Position numbers and translations under genes: made by a program. Below, one piece after another: positions 20,848-30,705 of a stretch of DNA of 64,000 bases. Source of the stretch: Pseudevernia furfuracea (lineage: Eukaryota; Ascomycota; Lecanoromycetes; Lecanorales; Parmeliaceae). The notes under the pieces were generated by a model. That model did no database searches. It worked only from the letters and a program-made list of their open reading frames with translations, and had not been told where the DNA came from. Positions within the stretch are counted from its first letter, which is position 1. Every line of letters begins with the position of its first letter. The stretch lies in NCBI GenBank assembly GCA_022315425.1, contig JAIUPT010000035.1, positions 620,001 through 684,000 of the forward strand. The letters run 5' to 3'.

Positions 20848-21243
20848 TGAAGCTTGGGCTAGACTCTTTTGTTGAGGAGAAAAGGCATCGAAAGCTGGAT
20901 ATTCAAGAGCAAGAGGGCGGGACGGCTGAGGAGTGAGGGATAACAGATATCCAAGTTTGCTCGATGTCTATTGCATGTGCAAGGATCATGCTAAAGGTAG
21001 ATGAGCTGCCGTAGCCTAGGTACACATGCGAAAGACTCACTCAAAATGCGGGCGCTTGCGGTTCTTCCTCTAAAACATTGGTGTTTCGCACCTGCCCAAA
21101 CCATCGTCCAGGCTCACTTTGTCCACACCGAAAGACACACCCCACTTCACTCCTACACTCAATACCTTGACACAAAAAGCAAAACTGGCGGGTCGTAACC
21201 TCACTCATTTAGTGTCCCACTTTCTGAATCCCTTTCATCCAAG
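20848..21243. other. intergenic, no gene recognised
   Basis: Nothing supportable in this stretch between copies C and D. Confidence 0.45.
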
Positions 21244-22207
21244 ATGAAGCTACGCAACGGCGCTCACATTGATCGCGTCCTCGACATCAATCCAACAGCT
21301 GCGTCAGCCATGTAAATCACTATTGCGTCCCTGAGTGACTGGAGTTGAAGTTGACCTGTCCAGTGCCAAGCACAATGCCTCGTCGCCCCTCTTGAGGCAA
21401 CCCCTCGAGGTCAACAATCTCATCTACAAATACACCTTCGGCCGCAATCTCATTCACATCATCCGGAACCCCGATAAGGGCTCGGCCAAATTCAAAAAAC
21501 ACTATTTGTCGCGCCTTGATCTCTGAAGAAGAGGCCGAGGAGAACTTTGAATGCGAAGACATTACGCCCCTGCAAACGAAGGCCGCCACGACTGCTGTCG
21601 CTTTCAGAAGGGCGCGTCCTTTTGCGATAGGAAACAGAGAGTCAGAGACCGGAAGTTTCAAGCTTATGTCTTTTGCGAAGCTGCCGCCAGATCTACAATG
21701 AAGCGCACTCCCGTGTTCTACAAACACTTTCTCATACTCCGACCCAGAGACGCTTCAAAGCTTTGTTATATCGCTTGCACAAGGGAGCGATGCTAATCAC
21801 TTTGGCGATCCATAGCCTGTTCCTTGAGATGGTTTACGAGAAGGATTATGATGAGGCCTCGTGGAAAAAAGCAGTCGCCACTTGCGCGAAGCAAATCAAA
21901 AACGCTTCGGAATGTCAGCATCAGCATTGATTGGCGTAAGCCCGAATTTGTCCTACGGCCTCGATCTCGGGCTAAGTTCGAAGAAGAAAGAACCTTACCG
22001 CACTGGAAGAACAAACCCATCTCTAGCGTTCTACGGCTCAAGAAGATCCATCTGAAGACCGGGGAAATGGTCATCAATGACCAGGGGGCCGAGAAAAACT
22101 GGCACTATAGAAGTTCACAACATGAGGCCAAATACCGCTGGTCCTTGGACGAGGAAAAGGAATTGGCGCATTACGTTAGAGAAGTCCTTCTTGAACCAAG
22201 CCGTTAA
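21244..22207 (+). pseudogene. DUF7730-like family pseudogene, copy D
   Basis: The 5' end is well preserved: exon 21244-21311 (starting MKLRNGAHI) ends at the family's phase-2 donor, and the next exon at 21364 reads AKHNASSPLLRQPLEVNN, then LIYKYTFGR. Downstream the frame shifts repeatedly. The first shift is within a run of six A residues near 21495-21500; later ones lie just before SCRQIYNEA (~21675), again near 21715, near 21800 and near 21900. Remnants of the core (SCRQIYNEA, NVSISIDW) and of the C-terminal box (KYRWSLDEEKELAHYV) are readable in different frames. At least four shifts make a single assembly error an unlikely explanation. No intact protein can be produced. Confidence 0.85.
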
Positions 22208-22568
22208 GGCTTCCTGTTTCACCAGCCGTTAAGACCTTCAAATGGGCGGGAACCTACAGAAAAGTTCTCAGATTCCAAGGTTGTCTTCTACGGTAACAGC
22301 CGGCACAAGACTTCTGTTCAATTGAGAAAGGCACTGTGGGTCGTAGGCGCCTTGATGGAAGCTAGGATGAGACGCCGCATTTTTCACTGCTGTCTTTGGA
22401 CACGTCCTCAGGAATAGCTAGAACGAACAATCTAAATCGCTGTCTCGATTATCCTATTTTAGGAGACAGTTGTTTTACGATGTTCTTCTTATCCATCCAT
22501 GTCATTGCTATATATCTGTGCATTCAGCAATTGATTAGCGTTCTTCTTCCGAATGCCGATAGCGCTAC

Positions 22569-23050
22569 TCACTTCGTATGGCTTCCTCTCGCAACCAACT
22601 CGTCTTTGCCATTCAAAAATCTAACACTCGTGAACGCCAACGTTTTCCCAAACTTCTCGCAAGTGACTTCTGCACGTAGCGTATCTCCGATCTTGCCTCC
22701 AGAATGCAAGTATGTGACATTGAGATCAGTAGAGACGCCAGTGGCAAAGAGTCCTTTGGAGGCAACGGCCAATGAGCCTCCAAGGTCGACTAGGACAAGG
22801 TTTTGTCAGTGGAGGCGGTGGGACGGACTTGGGAGAGGGAAGTACCCATGCTCGCAATTGTGCCGCCATGAAGGATGCCCAGACGGTTCTTGGACACGAC
22901 AGGATTAGCAGGACCAACCTGGACGAGTGAGGAAGGGGCGATGGTGGGGATAGCCTTACAGTGTGCTCCTTCTTGATATCTAGCTCGAAATTGACCGTCC
23001 CTGGCCGAGCAGCTGTGACTCGGAGCTGGCATGTAATCAGACAGAAATCT
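22569..23050 (-). CDS. PaaI/4HBT-type acyl-CoA thioesterase (partial model)
   Basis: Three 3' exons are clear: about 23050-22960, 22888-22846 and 22789-22569, with introns 22959-22889 (GTAAGG...AAG) and 22845-22790 (GTACTT...TAG). They encode VTAARPGTVNFELDI, KEHT joined to NRLGILHGGTIASM, then VDLGGSLAVASKGLFATGVS and a final stretch ending SHTK. The LHGG segment followed by the D-x-GG helix is the hot-dog-fold signature of the ACOT13/PaaI family, which hydrolyses acyl-CoA or aryl-CoA thioesters. The first one or two exons probably lie within 23090-23370: fragments such as VWEAFRQESG and NGPIMEGCLM are readable there, but I could not connect them in phase. The start is therefore unresolved and the stated 5' limit is the last acceptor I trust. 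Confidence 0.7.
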
Positions 23051-23615
23051 ACAAAGAATGACAAAGCAAGGAAGATATTGCTCGATGGAGACCCCAGCAG
23101 AGTAGAGGCAAATATGTCACTATGTGCATGCCGATGCCAGCAAAAAAATCACAAAGTCGAACAGAGATTTGGTACAACGCAGCACTACGTACTCCATCAA
23201 GCAGCCTTCCATAATGGGCCCATTAGCACGGATGTTTTCCCAAGCTCTCTGAAGCGGCATCACCTGGGTTCTAAACCGGACTCTTGCCTAAAGGCTTCCC
23301 ACACCTTGCTCGTGTCAGCTCAAGGCTCAGATTGCATGACCGCAGAAAGCTGTTCCATACCGATCTTACGAATTTAAGAGCTGCCATCTCTCAACAACCG
23401 CAGCTGAGCCCACGCCTACGCAAAGGATAACGATTGTAGTTGGTAGAGCACGTACGAGTAGGTCCGAGCGCAGGGTAGCAACGGGGAAATTTTTCTTGCG
23501 ATTTCTCAGCCCTCGCAACTTGTTCTCCATACTTACTTGTATTGCAAGGCTTCAACTATGATAGACCGGTAACATCAGCGACATCGAAGAGACGACTCAA
23601 GTGTGCTATCGAAAT

Positions 23616-25167
23616 ATGTCCGCGTCTTCTCTTCGATCCTTTGAGTACCTGGAGGGTCTTCCAGGTACTACATTCAACCGCTTATACAAGCAGCCCTCCA
23701 CAGCGCTCGCCATCTTCAGGCGCATGCTGCCACACTTGGGTATGCTACGAATTACACGAAGGCTCATTGGTCGGTGCTGACAAGCCTAGCCAAGAGCTTT
23801 GTGATGGCCCTGCTGTACATCAGCCACCCTATGCCAGTCACGGATCTGGAGGCATGGGTGCGCCCAGATGCGAGACGGTATGGAAGAAAGCTTTTTCCTG
23901 CGAAAACTCTGACATCTGCAAAGAGAACGAGACAACGCGGTCAATCTTCTTGAAAGGCTCCACATTCTAGCAGCTGCGACCAACCCAGGGAAGCCGCGAG
24001 CTTACGCTCTCACGAACCCGTTTGCGGCTTCTCTACGGCTTGCGTTGACAGGAGGTGGAAACCATAAGTCGTTCGGGGTCCCGTACAACATGCCAGAGGA
24101 AGATGCTGTGTCTGTAACAGACCTTGATGAGTTTGCTAGAAGACAGTGGGAAGGCGTTCTTGGATACATGGTTGGCAGCACGGGCATGAATGTCGCAAGT
24201 GAAGGAGTAACGCTTAGTCAAGGCGTCAAGATTTTGTTGGCATCTGGTGGGTTGGTTGAAGCTAGGGGAAAGACGGTGGACATTACCAAAGATGGCTTCG
24301 CCTTCATTCTCCAAGAAGTCAATGCCCAAGTCTGGACGGTGCTAATACTCTATTTGCAGAATGCGGAGAGTGTAGGTCCTGTCACATCCTTTGGGTTCTT
24401 TTTCTCCACAAAGGACAGCGTTGACATTTCTCCATTAGCTGAACATGGATGAAGTCGACGTCCTTGCTTTCCTTTTCATGCTTGGCTCCCTCGAGCTTGG
24501 CCTCCCCTACAATAAAGCCAATCTCTCGCAGACTCAAACCAATATGCTGGAGGATCTTGGTGATTTCGGCATCGTCTACCAAGCCTCTCCTGACTCCAGT
24601 TACTTCTACCCAACACGCCTAGCCACCACCCTCACCTCCGACGCTGGTGGCCTACGGTCTTCCTCCTTCGCTTCCTCCGCAGACAACAATAGAGGCTTCA
24701 TCGTTATCGAAACCAACTACCGCGTCTACGCCTACACCTCTTCCAATCTCCAAATCGCCATCCTCCAGCTTTTCGCCCGCCTCATAACTCGCTATCCTAA
24801 CATGGTTGCTGGGAAAGTGACCCGCGAATCCATCCGCCGAGCTGTCAGTATGGGCATCACAAGCGACCAGATAATTAGCTATCTCACTACTCATGCGCAT
24901 CCTCAGATGGCAAAGAATCAGCCCGTCCTTCCTCCTACGGTGGTCGATCAAATACGTCTCTGGCAATTGGAAGGGGATAGAATGAAAGCGACTGTGGGGT
25001 TCCTGTTCAAAGATTTCAATACTCAGGCGGAATTCGAAGCGCCTTGTCGGTATGCGGAGGAGGTTGGTGTCTTGGTGTGGAAGCATGAAGGGCAGAGGAA
25101 GTTCTTCGTTACGAGGCATGAGCAGGTGGCTGCTTATTTGAGGAATAAGTCTGGGAAGGGAGGGTGA
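23616..25167 (+). CDS. TFB2: TFIIH subunit Tfb2 (p52)
   Basis: Four exons: 23616-23739, 23790-23877, 23924-24371 and 24439-25167, all in phase, giving 462 residues. The start [17 protein letters not shown] and the following [20 protein letters not shown] match the conserved Tfb2 N-terminus. Later blocks include [29 protein letters not shown], an [20 protein letters not shown] segment and, in the C-terminal third, [14 protein letters not shown] and FPSR-type DNA-proximal motifs typical of p52. Tfb2 is a core TFIIH subunit that anchors and stimulates the XPB/Ssl2 translocase in transcription initiation and nucleotide-excision repair, and contacts Tfb5 through its C-terminus. Short introns (50, 46 and 67 nt) are typical. 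No defects seen. Confidence 0.93.
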
Positions 25168-25658
25168 GAGGGAAGGAACGATGCTGCAATGAAGAGACTC
25201 TGCTTTGGGGGTGGGAAGGTTCCATTTTTGGTCTCCGGGCAACCGGGCTGGATAGCCAGCAAATGCCTCAATGCAGGCGCCATGGCTTAGGGCTAAATGG
25301 GCCGGGTTAGATCTTGTGGCCGCCCACTGCCAAAGGAACGCGTCAAGAATGATGAACGCAGGGCTCGCAAGGCAGGAAGCCTCCGGCAGGAGCAGATGGA
25401 AGCATCACGGTACCTGAAGTGGGTGTCTCTCTGGGTTGGGTATATGGCTTAATTAAACACCAGTAAGTACGGAAGAAAACCATCTCGTTGTGCGTTGCGA
25501 TGCGTAACACGCCGTTCCCATCATGCATTGCGGTGACCTGCCCCTCTTGCTAGCTATGCATGAACACCAGCACCACCCCGTCAAGCTGTAAGATGCGCTG
25601 AAAATTGGAATCCCGCTATGTGTCGAACACCGATCCATTTCCTCGTTATCAAGCATTA
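25168..25658. other. intergenic between convergent genes
   Basis: This stretch holds the 3' regions of TFB2 and of the minus-strand Ser-rich gene. I see no coding signal in it. Confidence 0.5.
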
Positions 25659-27322
25659 TCATCCTTTCTCCCCCTTTTTCTTCTTCCCCATCAACCCCTC
25701 CAACCACCCCTGCTTCTCTTTCACGGCTTTCCCCTGCGGCCCCGCCGTAATCTTCTTCTCCCTCGCCTCCATGATCCCCTTGAATTCGTCCAAGCTAGCG
25801 CGCGCCTCGTCGGTCGTGCAAAGGGACCGCAGGTGGATGTAGACGCGGCGGTTGCGGCGGTCAGTGTCGTGCATCGGGTGATTCGCGTTGGAGCTCGAGG
25901 CCGAGGTAAGACCAGTCGGGGAGAAGTCGTTTCTGGACGATTGGGATCTGGAGGGCGATGAGGGCGGGGAGGGGAGGGCGCCGGTGCGGAACCGGTCGGA
26001 GAGGGCGGTGTGGCGGCCTAGCCACCACATGGGAGGTTGGGCTTCGTGTATCTGGCGGCGGTTGTGCATTAACTGGGAGGAACAAGGGGGGAGAGGGGGG
26101 GGGTTGGTTTCAGAGGACCACGACGAGGAGAGGATGCAAGGGGCTAAGATTGGTTCGGGAGGATCCTTACCAAACGGGGATTCGAAGATTCAGGACTTGC
26201 TGTGCGCTCCGGATACTCCGGCGTGCCTTGATCGCTGCGAGCCTTGATCTCGTCAATACCGCGCTCCTCTTCCTTGCTAGTATCCGCCTCCCCGTCGACA
26301 TGGAGGTTGCTCAGAGCTTCGCTGAGTTTGCGGTTCTTGTTCTTCGATTTCAGGATGCTTTTCTTGCTTTCTTTAGCCGCAAGAGCTCGACGGGTCTCGT
26401 GCATGTGGTCAGCTGTTGCCTTGGAATCGCCGCTATTGCTCTCTTTGGCCATGGCCATCTCCAGAGCATACTGATCGACAACCTGAAAGTTCGCACCATC
26501 GCTGTAGTCAGTGGGACTCATCTCTGATTCGAACGCTGGCTCTCGCTCGTCCGTCGTGCTGGGAGCAGATATGAGACTATCGCTGCGGGAGGGAAAGGCG
26601 TCGGCTCGAACGTGACGTGCTTGTGTTGGGGTTTTGCTTGGAGTGTTGGAGCCTGCGATGGGACGTAGAGGAGTTTTCCTCTCTCGCTGCATTGCAACAC
26701 TGCCACGCCCTACCATGCTGCTAGGTGCTGCGGCATCGCTACGTCCCATGGCGCTGCTCCGACGAGCGCTGCTAGTTGTCGGCCGCATGAAGCTAGGCGT
26801 GTGAGGTGAGCTCTGGTCGATGCTGCCAATCGTGTTGCTGCGAGGCAGCGGCGGATGCACTGGCTGCATCAGGCCTCGTTGCTCGATTTTGACGCTTGAT
26901 TCGCGGTTGTTCCTAGGTGTCATCAAGGCGGACTGTTGTTGATGCTGGTGACTGAAAAATGGAGTCTGAGCCAAACGCTCGGAAATCTTGCGAGACCGTT
27001 TGGTGAGGGATGGCTGTGGACTTTCGACGCTCGTGGATGCGGTGGACTTGGAAGCAAATGTATTGAGGGTGCTGAAGAATGAGGTGCTGCGGTCGATGCC
27101 TGCTGGAGTTGGTATGCGAGAATGATGGTTGATGGCAGTTGAAGAAGCAGAGCTCGGGATACCAGTATTGGTGCGCCGTCGATTGAACGTATTTGAGGTG
27201 AATTTGGTAAGGGCTTCTGAGAAGGAAGATTTTCGCTGACTTGTCTTTGGACGGCTTGGTATTTGCTGTTCGTGGTGATGATCGATGACGGTGTGAGCCA
27301 TGCCGTCTGATTGAGTAGCCAT
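25659..27322 (-). CDS. Ser/Thr-rich low-complexity protein, function unknown
   Basis: Two exons, 27322-26171 and 26072-25659 (intron 26170-26073, GTAAGG...CAG, phase 0), give 521 residues. I start at the ATG at 27322 (MATQSDGMAHT); an in-frame ATG at 27397 would add 25 residues. Most of the protein is predicted disordered: Ser, Pro, Arg and Gln rich, with many SP/TP sites, His-rich HHHEQQ near the start and a Lys-rich KKSILKSKNKNRKLSEAL patch around residue 330. The last exon contains QPPMWWLGRHTALSDRFR, the best-conserved-looking segment, and ends in a Lys-rich tail (GKKKKGEKG). I recognise no named domain. The properties fit a regulatory or scaffolding protein with many phosphosites, but that is only inference. 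Confidence 0.75.
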
Positions 27323-27397
27323 ACTGGAAAGTAATGTGGAGTAAGCTGGGCCGGGTGGAAAGATGGTAAACCGGAGTGAAAGAGTCTGTATCAACAT

Positions 27398-27489
27398 CTG
27401 GGCGGCAAGCTCGCTTCGCTGCCGCCGCTAAGAGCTACAATGTATGTGTTTATGGAATTACCGTTTGCGCACAAACATCTTCCTTGGCA
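27398..27489. promoter_or_regulatory. short bidirectional intergenic region
   Basis: Between 92 and 167 nt (depending on the minus-strand start) separate two divergent start codons. No strong core element is evident. Confidence 0.4.
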
Positions 27490-28043
27490 ATGTCTCCCTT
27501 CAAGGGCCTTTCTTGGAATGAGGCGGTCGAGCAGACGCGCAAGAAGGAGCAGTTTGAGGAGGCAATTGCGGCGAAAATGAAAGAGCACGATTACTCGGAA
27601 TGCTACTGCTATGCTCTGAAAAACCCTCCTTGGGGCGGTTACTCCAGTGAGGAACAGATTCTGCATGAGACCAAGCAGCGCAAGAAAAATAGCGGTCAAG
27701 AAAAGCCTCAAGCTACTGGTACTTCTTCTTGCACCTATCTCAGGAGAGATCAGGAGGCCATTCTTGGAGAAGCAGCGGTTCTCCGGAGTGCGAAGTCAGT
27801 TTTGTACTCCTCCTTCCAATACTAGGACTGACACGTAGAAGCCTCCAGCCAGATCTTGCCGCAAAGCTTATTGCCGCTCAGCTAGAACATGTCAGAATAT
27901 CCAAAAAGCAAGTATGATTCCTCCGTTCATTTTGTGCAAGATCAAGGTCTGACTACCCATAGTGGCAGCATTTGCAAGCAGGATCATGCGTCTTGGGTCA
28001 GTGGTTGGCAATTTTTATAGGGAAGTGGGCCATCGTTTGCTGA
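27490..28043 (+). CDS. small protein of unknown function
   Basis: Three exons, 27490-27794, 27839-27911 and 27963-28043, in phase, give 152 residues. The N-terminal part is charged and helical (WNEAVEQTRKKEQFEEAI), followed by a Cys/Tyr-rich SECYCYALKNPPWGG segment. The second exon is amphipathic (DLAAKLIAAQLEHVRI) and the last contains a short hydrophobic run (GQWLAIFIGKWAIV). I recognise no family. Introns have GTCAGT and GTATGA donors, branch-like TACTAGGACTGAC and CTGAC sequences and TAG acceptors. The third exon is the least certain; without it the frame stops soon after 27911. Confidence 0.55.
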
Positions 28044-28865
28044 ATCTTGACCAGGGCGATACCCGCCAGATACGGGTTACGGTGGACGTGAGACCTAGAT
28101 ATGGAGAGGTTGTGATGCCCTACTAGGATATGGAGGTCGAGCTTGCATGGTGGCAGGATACAAATATGAGATGTATTGATGCCTCCAGCACAATCTCTTT
28201 GACGTGAACTTGATGCTGAACAGCCAGGTGATGCTACGATGCCAGGATTGTAGCCTTTGATGTAGCACGGTTCTCCTCAACACGCTGTTGCAGCCAAAAA
28301 TCCCAGTCAAAAGCGGTGTCAACTCTTGTCAGATCAGCTTCTGCAACTTGAACAATGACTTTCCACAAACAATGACTACGCGAGTATTCATGATACTATC
28401 TTGGATGTTAATTATAGAGCTTCCCAATCGGATTAGCCCCGGAGACGAGCTGGTAAAGCGTCGTGCACAGCCGAAAGGTCTTTCTTGACTTGGCGAGGCA
28501 ATGGCATTCAAGTTTTGTGGTCCAAGGTGACTCATACTGTATAACCTGCTTGCGACGTCAGGAACTGGGTTATGAGTTGACTTTCTTCTTATGAGCGCTG
28601 TCTGTCCTGTAGATTATTTCTACAACGTACAGGGAGGGGGGTTACAAATTTCGTCCGGAAAAAGATGAATTTTCCATTCCTCCGGCTACCATATCTTAGG
28701 CTCATGTGTCATGAGCAAGTCTTGCTGTACTTGGATGGGGAAGTTTTTGCGCGCTGATAAAAGAATCATAGGTCTATCAACTTCTTTCGAAACATCGTTC
28801 CACCCTCAACATCGCTGTTACTAGCCTCTACAGGCTCTCATTGGTTTCCATGTTCAGTCGGTCTT
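28044..28865. other. intergenic, no gene recognised
   Basis: Open frames of up to about 75 codons on both strands lack domains. This stretch lies between two convergent 3' ends. Confidence 0.45.
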
Positions 28866-29849
28866 TTAGAAGCCCAATCGAAAGACAATGCATATCAAAA
28901 TGACGCAGGCGGAAGTCAACACCAAGTGTTCCTGGAGCGATTGGTCAGTTGAGTGTGTGTCGCTAGGGGGGTGGTGACCAACAGTCAATTTGCCTTGTCC
29001 AGATCTCTGACTTGGCCCTATTACGGTACTCCCAGTCGATTGTTGGGTGGGAGTGCTAGCCGTTGAAGTCGTTGGTGTGACTGTCTGCGAAAGAGCCGTG
29101 GAATGTGTCAAAAGCCCACCGCCGGCTGCGGAATTGCCAGTGCTTCTCACTACCGTTGCTGTTGGGCCCACCGAAGCGCTACGCCCACTGACCGCTGCAG
29201 CGCAGGGAGCGGTGGTGATGGGCCCATTGGCCGACGCTACTATGCCGGAGTACGCCGCAGAGTCTGCTGTTGAGAGAAAATGGAGACAAGAGCTAAAGTA
29301 TCCATCGTAAATGGAGCCTTGATACGTTTGCGAGGAGTAGCAGAGACAAGGAGCCTGGTCGCGGAATGCGGTCAATGTCGAGAAGCCTGGTGACAGATTG
29401 CTGCAATCGTCTAGAATCTGCTCAAAATGGTTGCATGCCACGAAGTTAGGATCACTGGTCAGTGCAGCTGGTGGCGTGGAGCTTGAATGAGCCGGCGCTG
29501 TCAAAGCTGTCCCTAGTGTTGTGTTCGTTCTGAGCTGAGAGCTTTGAACGCCGCCACTTCCCAAGCCTCCCTCAAGTCCCTCTTGAATACACACAGCCTT
29601 GGCGACATAATCAGTGCCAGCACAGCACTGGGATATGACTGGACTTAAGCTCGCACAGTTGCTACAGATGTAACTAATGCAGGTTGCTGTCCCTTGGGTA
29701 CATTGCGCTTCGTAATCGTTGCACTCCTGGCGCTTGAATATCAGGTCCGCATCGGAATTTGCATCCACAGCATAAGTAAGGAGCCCAAGAGGGAGGAGGA
29801 ACAACATATTAAGGGTGAGGTGGATCTGAGAATAGGTCACGTGCATCAT
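28866..29849 (-). CDS. secreted or GPI-anchored Cys-rich, Thr/Ser-rich protein
   Basis: The frame has 327 codons from the ATG at 29849; the ATG at 29807 gives a more classical signal peptide (MLFLLPLGLLTYAVDA), so the real start may be there. A dibasic FKRQ site follows, suitable for Kex2 cleavage. The mature part has two Cys-rich blocks: one with C-x4-QC, TCISYICSNC and QCCAG spacing (~residues 43-90), the other with FVACNHFEQILDDCSN and APCLCYSS (~140-200). Then come a Ser/Thr/Gly linker and a C-terminal hydrophobic tail (VLTSACVILICIVFRLGF) compatible with a GPI signal or a single membrane anchor. The cysteine spacing is not a canonical CFEM domain. A surface role such as cell-wall protein or effector is inference. 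An optional intron near 28930-28985 could alter the tail. Confidence 0.7.
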   Translation of the reverse strand: MMHVTYSQIHLTLNMLFLLPLGLLTYAVDANSDADLIFKRQECNDYEAQCTQGTATCISYICSNCASLSPVISQCCAGTDYVAKAVCIQEGLEGGLGSGGVQSSQLRTNTTLGTALTAPAHSSSTPPAALTSDPNFVACNHFEQILDDCSNLSPGFSTLTAFRDQAPCLCYSSQTYQGSIYDGYFSSCLHFLSTADSAAYSGIVASANGPITTAPCAAAVSGRSASVGPTATVVRSTGNSAAGGGLLTHSTALSQTVTPTTSTASTPTQQSTGSTVIGPSQRSGQGKLTVGHHPPSDTHSTDQSLQEHLVLTSACVILICIVFRLGF

Positions 29850-30705
29850 TACACGATCTAGGACAATTCAAGGTCGGCTGTTGGTTCCTTACAATTGAAT
29901 TGCGAGGTAAATCGATGTTTCTCGATATTCGAGGACTGAGGATCGTCTAAATACTTTTGCGAGGAATTGCTCAACCAAGGTACGCTCTGGAGTACGGGAC
30001 CATATCAGCCCTCCTCACGTACTAGTACATCCTGGAAATCCACCGCCAGCCCCGAACCGCGTTTCAACAGGTCAGCCTTGCCATGCTTCCCTTGTCGACT
30101 GTCTTTCCATCTCTCTAAAGCCTGTCAGCATTCTGTATCATTTCTATCTCCATATGCGTAAGGCGTTTTCAATGGTCTTGGCGCTGCAGCCAAGATGTCC
30201 GAATTCCGTAATGTACGGCCGCCACTCGCTAAAGATGGCCTTTTTCATCACTGGGCGCGCGATATTTTTACACCACTTGCTATTGATTCGTCAATATAAG
30301 AGAGGCTTAGTCACTTGCTATTGATTCGTCAGCATAAGAGAGGCCTAGTTAGCCTTGCGCCCGACTTTCTCACTGTTCAGCTGATGCGGACCGCGTGCCA
30401 GTCCTAGACGACTGAGCGCTCTGATCAGCTCCTCTAGCCACACACCCGAACTATTGGGGCCAAACGCAGAGTGGCACTACGGACCACTAAAGACGAGCAG
30501 TGAGGCGAAATTTCAGCCGCCTTCCGGAGCAGATGGGGGCAGTGCCCCAGAATCAGCCCTGTTACTGACGCGTTCTGAACATGGGAGCATACCGCTATGA
30601 ACCTATGGGTTCAATGCGTCATCCCGCACTTAAACAACTATATTCACTGTGAATAGTCTCCTTCCAGTATCTAACAGCATCCTCTTTTTCCCCTTACTCG
30701 GTGCC
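29850..30705. other. intergenic; contains a 38-bp tandem duplication
   Basis: No gene recognised, but hydrophobic sequence continues upstream in frame of the gene at 30706 from about 30630, and a pyrimidine-rich acceptor-like site ends at about 30667, so a 5' exon of that gene may lie here. Confidence 0.4.
30274..30349 (+). repeat. 38-bp direct tandem duplication
   Basis: Units at 30274-30311 and 30312-30349 differ at only three positions, and all three have A or T in the first unit where the second has G or C. Confidence 0.92.

Noticed and set aside
23432..23475. tRNA A-box-like sequence (AGTTGGTAGAGCA)
   Set aside because: A B-box-like word follows much too closely and no anticodon arm fits, so no tRNA is supported.
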